Assembly: GCF_001544275.1 (NCBI RefSeq)
Contig: NZ_BCQE01000027.1
Location: 1-52,846, forward strand
DNA from: Enterococcus gallinarum NBRC 100675
GTDB lineage: Bacteria > Bacillota > Bacilli > Lactobacillales > Enterococcaceae
Direction of reading: 5' to 3'
Length of the DNA: 52,846 bases
Part shown: positions 47,008 to 52,846 of the stretch, one piece after another
How the letters are laid out: each line of letters opens with the position of its first letter
How positions within the stretch are numbered: position 1 is the stretch's first letter
Translations under genes and position numbers: made by a program
The notes under the pieces: model-generated
What the model saw: the letters and a program-made list of their open reading frames with translations, nothing else
Database searches by the model: none
What the model was told of the DNA's origin: nothing

Positions 47008-48000
47008 TTACAAGCCTTGACCATCGTTTAGCCGCTTGGTTATATTGTTGACAATCAGTAATAAAACGACATTAATAATCATATTGAACAGACCAACAGC
47101 AGCAGAGTAGGCATAATCACCTGATTGCAAGCCGACTTTGTATACATAAGTGGAAATGATTTCTGAGGCAGGGATGTTCATTGAAGTTTGCATCAAGTAG
47201 GCTTTTTCATATCCTACATTCATAATACCGCCGGCGGCCAAGATGAAGCTGATCACCATCACAGGCCTCAATGCAGGCAAATCGATATGCCAAATCTTTT
47301 GTAAAATATTTGCCCCATCGATATTTGCTGCCTCATATAAATCGGTACTGACTCCCGCCAGCGTTGCGGTGTAAAGAATGGATGACCAGCCGATTCCTTG
47401 CCAAATTCCCGATAAAATATAAATCGTTCTGAAATAAGCTGGATTAGACATGAACATAATTGGTTGCCCCGTAACCTTTTCTACTAACCCATTAATAGGT
47501 CCATTTGCGGATAGGAACAAAAACAGCATCCCCACAATAATAACTACTGAGATAAAATTCGGCGCATATAGAATCAACTGGATTTTCTGTTTTATTTTTT
47601 TATTGATAATTTGATTCAAGCTCAGTGCTAAAATAATTGGTGGAAAAAAACCTAACAATAAACCATAAATACTAATTTTTAATGTGTTGCTCAGCAAAAG
47701 CGTAAAATTTGGTGAACTGATAAATTCCCTAAAGTGATCTAGTCCTACCCAAGGACTTTCCAAAATTCCTAGCATAGGATTATAGTCTTTAAATGCAATC
47801 ACAGCACCGTACATTGGCACATACTTAAAGATAAACGTCATGATGATACCTGGTAAGAGCAACAAGTACATCCACTTATCACGCCGCAACTGTTTCTTTA
47901 ATTTTTCCCACTTCGAAATATTTTTTTTATCCCGTTGTACCGCCCTTATCTCACCACCTGGTCCCAATGTCTTTTCCAATTCAATCTCCTCCCAATACAT
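47008..48000 (-). CDS. Sugar ABC transporter permease, LplB type
   Basis: The 330-residue permease is the first gene of the sugar operon. After a charged N-terminus come about six membrane segments and the motif EAANIDGANILQKIWHIDLP near residue 230. The ATG at 48000 has no good ribosome binding site, because the dyad operator lies there. A GGGAGGAG inside the frame lies seven bases before a TTG at 47979, so the protein may start there (MEKTLGPGGEIRAV) with 323 residues. This is unresolved. Confidence 0.88.
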   Translation of the reverse strand: MYWEEIELEKTLGPGGEIRAVQRDKKNISKWEKLKKQLRRDKWMYLLLLPGIIMTFIFKYVPMYGAVIAFKDYNPMLGILESPWVGLDHFREFISSPNFTLLLSNTLKISIYGLLLGFFPPIILALSLNQIINKKIKQKIQLILYAPNFISVVIIVGMLFLFLSANGPINGLVEKVTGQPIMFMSNPAYFRTIYILSGIWQGIGWSSILYTATLAGVSTDLYEAANIDGANILQKIWHIDLPALRPVMVISFILAAGGIMNVGYEKAYLMQTSMNIPASEIISTYVYKVGLQSGDYAYSAAVGLFNMIINVVLLLIVNNITKRLNDGQGL

Positions 48001-48004
48001 TTTA

Positions 48005-48071
48005 GAAACGTTTCCATTTTCGTTTAAAAAAATAAAAATTTAACGAAGATGCATTTTGGAAACGTTACCAA
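48005..48071. promoter_or_regulatory. Two LacI-type operators in front of the sugar operon
   Basis: GAAACGTTTC (48005-48014) is a perfect dyad next to the first ATG, and TTGGAAACGTTACCAA (48056-48071) is a 16-base near-perfect dyad, with centres 54 bases apart. The central CG fits LacI-family sites. Such sites can also resemble CcpA cre sequences. A promoter between or beside them is not clear. Confidence 0.65.
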
Positions 48072-48450
48072 TATTTTCGTTTATAGATTACCATAGCCAT
48101 TTTTTTAAGTCAATATTTTTTTTACTTTGTGTCAGAATTTTGTATCTAAGTATTCTGATAATAATATTTTAAACAATAGATTATTTTTAAGCACCCTTTT
48201 CTGCGGCCTCATTGATAGCTGGAATATATACAGATTCTAGTCGATAGATAAAAACAGATTAAGTACGAGGTTTCCAATGAATTATAAAATCCAATAAAAC
48301 TCAGTAAAATGTGATTTAAAAGTATGTTCAAGACCACTCACCAGTAAGTTTAATCTATTTAGCAAAAGAAGCTATGTCTACACTCTTTAAAATCAATATG
48401 TTTTCTCATTTTTAAAGTTTCAAAAAAACTCTATAACTAAGAAAAATCAC

Positions 48451-48490
48451 AAAAAAGAGTACATTTTCTAGTGAAACTGCACCCTTTTTT
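48451..48490 (-). terminator. Terminator after the element 2 HTH gene
   Basis: Left arm 48451-48463 and right arm 48478-48490 pair with two G-U pairs and end in T-runs on the minus strand. The rest of the gap 48072-48623 is AT-rich, and I see no gene in it. Confidence 0.6.
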
Positions 48491-48623
48491 GCTTTGTTTA
48501 CGTACAAAAAATCTCTTGAGTACTTAACTTCTACAGTATAATCAACAACCCCTTTATAGATTACTGATGTTATGCTGAAAAAAATTTTTTCACCAACTTG
48601 TAATCTAAGCCACTTTTCTTATT

Positions 48624-49487
48624 TTACTTCTCAAACCAATCATAAAATTCATCTGGTGTTTTCTCCCGATAGAGTTTGATTAACGCTGGTCGCATCGATT
48701 GAAATATTTCGACTAATTCTTCCCCACCAAATCGAGTGGAAAAATGCTTATCAGTAAATATCATTGATAAAGAAGAAAGAAACAGCTCCGTATCTTCATC
48801 TGTACCAAGAATATTGATCAACTTTCCAATCAAATAGGAATCATTAAATGTCAGGTCTTGTTTCACATCAAAGGTTTTTATTGATTCTTTCACCATTTTC
48901 GCAATGCGATCTTTCTCTCCATACTTGATCTCACCACTCATCTCGATATAGTCAATGATCCCAGATGAAAGAATCGTGACAGCTTCTTCTTTTGCTTTTG
49001 ATGATAGTTTGTTTAGCGTTTTGGATTCTTCAAGTACCTCTTTCGTAATCTGTACGACATAGTCCTTCATGATTTCACTCGAATATTCTACAAAACATTC
49101 TTGGATAAATTCCTCCAAAGGATAGCCTAGCTCATTCTCCCAAGCAGGATTTTTGAACTCGCCCGTATAAAATTCTTGCTTTATTTTCTCAATGATTTCA
49201 GGATAATCGTCCACTATTTGTTTCTGACCAATGAGAAACAAATACTCTCGGATATATTCTTCCACATGCCCAAAATAAAACCAGCCGACAGGTTTTCCGC
49301 TGATACTAGATAATTGGTTGATCACACTCTTAGGAGCCAACGCATAGCCTTGAACGTAGGAACTGATCGTCGGCTTTTTTAAACCTAATCGATTCCCTAA
49401 TTCTGTAAAAGAGAGAGACATTCCGTCTTTTATTTCTTTGATTCGTTGGCCCACCTTCACTTTATTAGGTTGTACTAAACCAAACAT
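48624..49487 (-). CDS. HTH repressor of element 2
   Basis: The start is the ATG at 49487 after AAGGAGGA, giving 287 residues; a longer open frame upstream crosses the operators. Residues 10-45 form an XRE-like helix-turn-helix (VGQRIKEIKDGMSLSFTELG, then KPTISSYVQG). The remaining helical part has no motif I can name. It faces the rep operon across a region with three CGTATA operator pairs, so it is probably the element switch. It differs from the element 1 regulator. Confidence 0.78.
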   Translation of the reverse strand: MFGLVQPNKVKVGQRIKEIKDGMSLSFTELGNRLGLKKPTISSYVQGYALAPKSVINQLSSISGKPVGWFYFGHVEEYIREYLFLIGQKQIVDDYPEIIEKIKQEFYTGEFKNPAWENELGYPLEEFIQECFVEYSSEIMKDYVVQITKEVLEESKTLNKLSSKAKEEAVTILSSGIIDYIEMSGEIKYGEKDRIAKMVKESIKTFDVKQDLTFNDSYLIGKLINILGTDEDTELFLSSLSMIFTDKHFSTRFGGEELVEIFQSMRPALIKLYREKTPDEFYDWFEK

Positions 49488-49515
49488 ATTCAAATTCCTC
49501 CTTATCATTTTTTTC

Positions 49516-49521
49516 ATTATA
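49516..49521 (-). promoter_or_regulatory. Extended -10 box of the element 2 repressor gene
   Basis: On the minus strand TGTTATAAT has the box TATAAT at 49516-49521, 29 bases upstream of the repressor start. Operator pair 1 covers its -35 region. Confidence 0.6.
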
Positions 49522-49526
49522 ACACT

Positions 49527-49649
49527 CGTATAAAAAATCGTATATATTTTTTTAGAAAATCTCTTGACTACGTATAAGTTCTCGTATATAATACAAGTCG
49601 TAGATGGCCATCTATATTTTTTAATCAAATCGTATAAACTTTCGTATAA
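49527..49649. promoter_or_regulatory. Three paired CGTATA operators between repressor and rep operon
   Basis: CGTATA occurs at 49527 and 49539, 49571 and 49583, 49631 and 49643. Each pair is a direct repeat with a 12-base period. Pair 1 overlaps the repressor promoter, pair 2 lies between the -35 and -10 of the rightward promoter, and pair 3 lies just before the ribosome binding site of the first rightward gene. Confidence 0.75.
49564..49592 (+). promoter_or_regulatory. Promoter of the element 2 replication-integration genes
   Basis: TTGACT (49564-49569), a 17-base spacer and a perfect TATAAT (49587-49592). It is a strong promoter with operator pair 2 inside the spacer and -10, as expected for repressor control. 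Confidence 0.85.
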
Positions 49650-49664
49650 AAAAGGAGAATTGTG

Positions 49665-50015
49665 ATGCCAATAAAAATTACCGATCTCAGTTTACCAAAA
49701 GAAACACTCGAAAAAGAATACCAAGTCGTCAATGTCACTCGCTGGCAAAAGGAAGGCGAAATTCTAGGTTGGAGCTACGAATGTATCCTACCAAAACTTC
49801 GCTACGAAAAAATCAGTGTCAAAGTCAAATCTGAACATCCTGTGATCACGCCGGAAGAACTTACCCAACAAGGTTTAGCCATAATTACATTTACCAATTT
49901 GGTGATTGTACCTTGGGGACGCTCGAATGGACAATTTGTCAGTTATGGGTTATCGGCAACCGCTGATACGGCAACTTTGATTCCCAGAAAACAAGGTACC
50001 ACTACACAAAACTAA
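49665..50015 (+). CDS. Small element 2 protein, possible replication accessory factor
   Basis: The 116-residue protein starts at the ATG at 49665 after AAAGGAG; a GTG one codon earlier is too close to it. It is beta-rich with GWSYECILPKLRYEKISVKV and FTNLVIVPWG segments. It loosely resembles the small protein at 35456 in element 1. Family not recognised; a single-strand-binding or helicase-helper role is only a guess from its position before the origin and rep. Confidence 0.6.
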   Translation: MPIKITDLSLPKETLEKEYQVVNVTRWQKEGEILGWSYECILPKLRYEKISVKVKSEHPVITPEELTQQGLAIITFTNLVIVPWGRSNGQFVSYGLSATADTATLIPRKQGTTTQN

Positions 50016-50020
50016 CTATA

Positions 50021-50135
50021 CTATGGAGTGTTGGGTGGTTAGGACGAAACGGCGGGGCAGCGCCCACAGAGCCGTTTCTGTCCGTTAAGACCGCCCAACA
50101 CCCCATAGGCTAGAAGGGCTGCTACGCAGGCCTTC
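50021..50135. repeat. GC-rich stem-loops before rep, probable origin of replication or transfer
   Basis: An 88-base stem-loop (50021-50108) pairs CTATGG with CCATAG at its base, GTGTTGGG with CCCAACAC, and GAAACGGC (50046-50053) with GCCGTTTC (50071-50078) near its tip. A second hairpin (50113-50135) pairs GAAGGGCTGC with GCAGGCCTTC with one mismatch. The region is markedly GC-rich within AT-rich surroundings and lies 85 bases before the HUH Rep gene. Confidence 0.65.
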
Positions 50136-50219
50136 CCCCTTAACTTGATTTATAGATCAACATCAGGAGAAAATGACTGGTTCTTTGACAATCGAATACG
50201 CAACAAGGAGTGATGATTT

Positions 50220-51068
50220 TTGCAAGCTTATAATCAGAAAATCATTGAAACTCCCACGTATATTGAAATTTATGATTATGAAGCAATCATTACTCCCAAA
50301 CGTAAAACGATCGAAAACGAAGTAAATCTGGAACGAAAACAAAAATTAGCTTGGATTTATGAAAATGATATTACTCTTGAAAAAAGAAAAAACTATGATG
50401 AATTATCCGCTCAAGGACAATATGACAGTTTAAAACGCAAACAGAAACATTATCAAAGTATGCGATTTGAGATTGCCCGCCTTGTAGACACGAATTTTGA
50501 CAATCAAACGAAATTTTTAACTCTCACTTTCAAAGAAAACATTCAAGACATTGAGTATGCAAATAATGAATTTAAAAAATTTATCAAACGACTGAATTAT
50601 GACCTCTATAAAACTAAAAAAGCAAATTTAAAGTATCTCGCCACGTGGGAAAAGCAACAACGCGGTGCAATCCACTACCATATTATCTTGTTTGATTTCC
50701 CCTTTATCTCATTTAACCGGTTAACTACGATTTGGGGTCAGGGTTTCGTTAAGATCAACAAGATCGATGTAGACAGTATCGAAAATCGCGGGCGCTATAT
50801 CAGCAAATATTTCGATAAAGAGCTGGAATTGAAAGAGCATAAGAAAAAAGCTTTTTTCAAGTCCCGGAATCTCAAACTACCAACTGTCACCAAAAAGATG
50901 GTAAAGAAACCCTATGATTCCACGAATCAAGATATACTATATACAAGCGAATATATAGTTAGACGTCCATTTTTTTACAATGCTTTAGCTTTAAATGAGT
51001 TGGGAAGTCCTGAACAAGTGATGGATTTTCAAGAAAGTACCGTTCATTATACAAAAATAAAGAAATAA
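50220..51068 (+). CDS. HUH rolling-circle replication initiator of element 2
   Basis: The 282-residue protein starts at a TTG at 50220, ten bases after AAGGAG; no ATG in that position keeps the frame. Motif 1 is KFLTLTFKEN, the HUH metal motif is IHYHIILFDF (His152, His154), and the catalytic tyrosine is in GRYISKYFDKE (near 193-197). This pattern fits phage/plasmid-type replication endonucleases without a helicase domain, so a host helicase would be needed. It is unlike the Rep of element 1, showing that the two elements exchanged replication modules. Confidence 0.85.
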   Translation: MQAYNQKIIETPTYIEIYDYEAIITPKRKTIENEVNLERKQKLAWIYENDITLEKRKNYDELSAQGQYDSLKRKQKHYQSMRFEIARLVDTNFDNQTKFLTLTFKENIQDIEYANNEFKKFIKRLNYDLYKTKKANLKYLATWEKQQRGAIHYHIILFDFPFISFNRLTTIWGQGFVKINKIDVDSIENRGRYISKYFDKELELKEHKKKAFFKSRNLKLPTVTKKMVKKPYDSTNQDILYTSEYIVRRPFFYNALALNELGSPEQVMDFQESTVHYTKIKK

Positions 51069-51091
51069 CACTATTACCCAATGATAGTGTT
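51067..51091 (+). terminator. Weak hairpin after rep
   Basis: AACACTAT (51067-51074) pairs with ATAGTGTT (51084-51091), followed by TTCTTT. It overlaps the rep stop and may lower expression of the excision genes. Confidence 0.5.
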
Positions 51092-51114
51092 TTCTTTGAA
51101 AGTGAGTTTATACA

Positions 51115-51309
51115 ATGAAAAATACAATTTGTCGAAAAGATTTAGAGGCTCTAGGATTTAAAACACATCAAGCTACCACAATAATCCGACAAGCAAAAAC
51201 AAGAATGGTAAATCAGGGATATCCATATTATAATAATAAAAGAGTTGGGGTAGTACCCCGACAAGTAATTGAAGAAATTATAGGTGTTCCTCTTTCACAG
51301 GAGGAATAA
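51115..51309 (+). CDS. DUF3173-type small protein of element 2, probable excisionase
   Basis: The 64-residue protein shares LxxLGxxxHxATTIIRQAK and MVNQGYPYYNNKRVGVVPR-like segments with the element 1 protein at 38948. The ribosome binding site (AAAGTGAG) is weak. It ends two bases before int, so the genes are coupled. The role in excision is inferred from family position. Confidence 0.8.
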   Translation: MKNTICRKDLEALGFKTHQATTIIRQAKTRMVNQGYPYYNNKRVGVVPRQVIEEIIGVPLSQEE

Positions 51310-51311
51310 CT

Positions 51312-52514
51312 ATGAAAACAAAATACCCTTGTGTGTATCAAGATAAAAATGGTCGCTTTTCTTATCTAGTTGAGTTAGGAACAGATCAAGTGACTGGAAA
51401 GAGGATCCAGAAGAAAGGAACAAAAGATTCTCTAGGAAAACGATTCTCATCAGCTCGTGAAGCACACAAAGAAGTCATGCGTATAAAAAATGAATACATG
51501 GTTGTAAATGGATTTGCGAATTATGATTTAACTTACAAAGAATTTATGGAGCAGTCTTACGTTCCACACTACAAAGCTAGCGTACAAAAAAGTACTTGGA
51601 GTTCTCGTGAGTGTGGATTGATTCAGATTACTGAATTTTTCGGTGATAAGAAGCTTCGTGAAATCAATGTGCGAGATTGTGAAAATTATCGAATTTGGTT
51701 ATTGAACGATAGCGGATACTCACAAGCATACAGTTCACTTATGTACGGTATGTTTCGTAAATCATTAGACTATGCGGTCACCCTGCAATTTCTGAATGAG
51801 AATATTTCCAAAAGAACAAAAGCAATTCCAAAAGGAAAATCAATCGTTCCTTACTGGACAAAAGAAGAATTTGAAGAAGTTTTGGCAAAAATTTATAAAG
51901 ATGATTTCTACGAACATATGTGTTTTTTAATGATTTGGCTATATTACATGACTGGTGTTCGTGTAAGCGAAGGATTAGCACTTAATTGGAATGACGTGGA
52001 CTTCAAACGTAAAAAGTTGAGGGTTCATCACACCTTGGAAATGACAAATCAAAAAGATTTTATTCGGAAACCTTACACAAAAACTGAAAGCGGCTTGCGG
52101 ATCATTTCTCTGGACGATGATACAATTGAAGTGCTAAAAAAGTGGAAAGTTATTCAAAAAAATCATGGTGTAGAACAATTTATTCTTAGCTACACTGACC
52201 TCCCACTCTATCGTTCAACTGTTCAACGAATTATTCAGCGTTATGCCAAACTAGCTAAGGTACCCCTAATACAAGGAAAAGGATTACGTCATTCTCATGT
52301 TAGCTACCTAATCAATGAGTTTAACGCAGACATTCTGGTCGTGTCGCAACGGTTAGGCCATTCTAGCCCTGAAATCACTTTAAAGCACTACGCTCATCTA
52401 TGGAGCCGTAATGATGAAGGAATTGCAGAACAAATGACAGGAAACATTAAATTTACCTGTGCAACAAAATCTAAAGTTGCAAACTTTAATGGAAATCAAG
52501 CAGTAAAAATCTAA
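51312..52514 (+). CDS. int: Tyrosine integrase of element 2
   Basis: The 400-residue integrase starts at the ATG at 51312 after CAGGAGG. Catalytic parts are TGVRVSEGLAL, KGLRHSHVSYL with Lys in place of the usual His, and LGHSSPEITLKHY with the nucleophile tyrosine. It is closely related to the element 1 integrase over its whole length, with more differences in the N-terminal 110 residues, which bind arm sites. That fits the CCTACCA instead of CCTGCCA end repeats. Confidence 0.93.
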   Translation: MKTKYPCVYQDKNGRFSYLVELGTDQVTGKRIQKKGTKDSLGKRFSSAREAHKEVMRIKNEYMVVNGFANYDLTYKEFMEQSYVPHYKASVQKSTWSSRECGLIQITEFFGDKKLREINVRDCENYRIWLLNDSGYSQAYSSLMYGMFRKSLDYAVTLQFLNENISKRTKAIPKGKSIVPYWTKEEFEEVLAKIYKDDFYEHMCFLMIWLYYMTGVRVSEGLALNWNDVDFKRKKLRVHHTLEMTNQKDFIRKPYTKTESGLRIISLDDDTIEVLKKWKVIQKNHGVEQFILSYTDLPLYRSTVQRIIQRYAKLAKVPLIQGKGLRHSHVSYLINEFNADILVVSQRLGHSSPEITLKHYAHLWSRNDEGIAEQMTGNIKFTCATKSKVANFNGNQAVKI

Positions 52515-52515
52515 C

Positions 52516-52533
52516 CCTACCATTTCCCTACCA
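52516..52533 (+). repeat. Right arm-type repeats of element 2
   Basis: CCTACCA at 52516 and 52527, 11 bases apart, right after the int stop. Extended by one A, the second ends 60 bases before core copy 3, as in element 1. Confidence 0.65.
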
Positions 52534-52594
52534 AAATGAGGAATAGGCTGAAAAAGCACTGATATAATAGCTTCTTTACGAGGCTACTCATATT

Positions 52595-52606
52595 GAGTGG
52601 GAATAA
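52595..52606 (+). repeat. Attachment core copy 3 (attR of element 2)
   Basis: GAGTGGGAATAA, identical to the last four codons of guaA. It marks the probable chromosomal junction, directly followed by the strong terminator. Confidence 0.8.
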
Positions 52607-52613
52607 TAAAAGA

Positions 52614-52657
52614 AACCGTGAATCCTTTGATACTAAAGGGATTCACGGTTCTTTTTT
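52614..52657 (+). terminator. Probable original guaA terminator
   Basis: AACCGTGAATCC (52614-52625) pairs with GGATTCACGGTT (52639-52650), followed by six T. It lies seven bases after core copy 3, where the end of guaA would be if both elements were absent. The remaining bases to 52846 show no gene I can support. Confidence 0.8.
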
Positions 52658-52846
52658 GCTTTTGAAGTTCTTTTACTGAAGAAAAGATACTATAGAGAAA
52701 CAGTTATCATATCATCGTCTGAGATTAGTCGTATTACTTTACATGTTCAACTTCTGCTTTTTAAATAAAAATTAATTTTGTATACTATTCTTAATAAAAT
52801 GAAAGAAAATCAAAAGAGCTAATATGTTTTTTAGCAATTTTCAGAA

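Larger units (their letters stand above)
40446..52606 (+). mobile_element. Integrative element 2, carrying a fructoside utilisation operon
   Basis: The element of about 12.1 kb lies between core copies 2 and 3. CCTACCA repeats lie near both ends at the same distances from the cores as the CCTGCCA repeats of element 1, so the sugar genes at 40.9-48.0 kb are inside it. Its backbone (HTH repressor, small protein, HUH Rep, DUF3173-type protein, integrase) fills 48.6-52.5 kb. No TcpA-like gene is present, so transfer would depend more on a helper. Confidence 0.8.

Noticed and set aside
40446-48623. Sugar operon as native chromosomal genes between two separate insertions
   Set aside because: The CCTACCA pair at 40548, at the same distance from the core as in element 1, marks the left end of element 2 before the operon; the guaA terminator lies only after 52606.
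49527-49649. Repeated CGTATA units as a CRISPR array or microsatellite
   Set aside because: The units are six to seven bases long, occur in three separate pairs and match promoter positions; there are no spacers of CRISPR size.
1-52846. tRNA or rRNA genes
   Set aside because: No cloverleaf-like or rRNA-like segments were seen; the integration site is a protein gene end, not a tRNA.

Overview
The window looks like a chromosomal segment of an Enterococcus. It has the str operon (rpsL-rpsG-fusA-tuf), rpiA, a resolvase-like gene, gpmA, a nucleoside salvage block, coaA and guaA, in an order that fits the enterococcal core genome as I know it. Protein sequences, AGGAGG-type ribosome binding sites and moderate GC content agree with this. 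The species cannot be fixed from the sequence alone.

Positions 1-24787 are ordinary core genome. The str operon runs leftward from a TTGACA-17-TATTCT promoter and ends at a perfect palindromic terminator after tuf. Then come rpiA, a serine-recombinase homologue that has lost most catalytic residues, gpmA, a GDSL/SGNH hydrolase and an iron-type alcohol dehydrogenase. From 9.5 to 21 kb lies a leftward nucleoside uptake and salvage block: pdp-deoC-cdd-BMP lipoprotein-ATPase-two permeases, then deoB-purine nucleoside phosphorylase-deoD. A LacI/CytR-type regulator sits next to the pdp promoter, which carries a LacI-type operator. A methyltransferase, coaA and guaA follow.

Positions 24776-52606 are foreign. 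The 12-base core GAGTGGGAATAA, which is the last four codons of guaA including the stop, occurs three times (24776, 40446, 52595). Right after the third copy there is a strong terminator that looks like the original guaA terminator, now about 28 kb from its gene. Two integrative elements therefore appear to sit in tandem in the guaA 3' end. Each ends with a DUF3173-type small protein gene and a closely related 400-residue tyrosine integrase. Each carries paired 7-8 base repeats at both ends, at identical distances from the core: CCTGCCA in element 1 and CCTACCA in element 2.

Element 1 (about 15.7 kb) carries a self-inducing bacteriocin locus: a C39-peptidase ABC transporter, a double-glycine peptide gene of 53 codons (probable pheromone), a ComD/AgrC-like kinase, a LytTR regulator, two double-glycine bacteriocin precursors forming a probable class IIb pair, and three small two-helix membrane proteins that may give immunity. 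Two promoters carry matched LytTR direct repeats. The element backbone has an XRE regulator, a frameshifted HTH protein, a TcpA/FtsK-like ATPase, a membrane protein, a Rep with HUH and helicase domains, an excisionase-like protein and the integrase.

Element 2 (about 12.1 kb) carries a leftward sugar operon as cargo: LplB/LplC/LipO-type ABC importer without its own ATPase, a GH32 beta-fructosidase, a LacI regulator and a ROK fructokinase. This suggests use of sucrose or fructo-oligosaccharides. Its backbone has an HTH repressor, three regularly spaced CGTATA operator pairs, a small protein, a GC-rich 88-base stem-loop (probable replication or transfer origin), an HUH rolling-circle Rep, the excisionase-like protein and the integrase.
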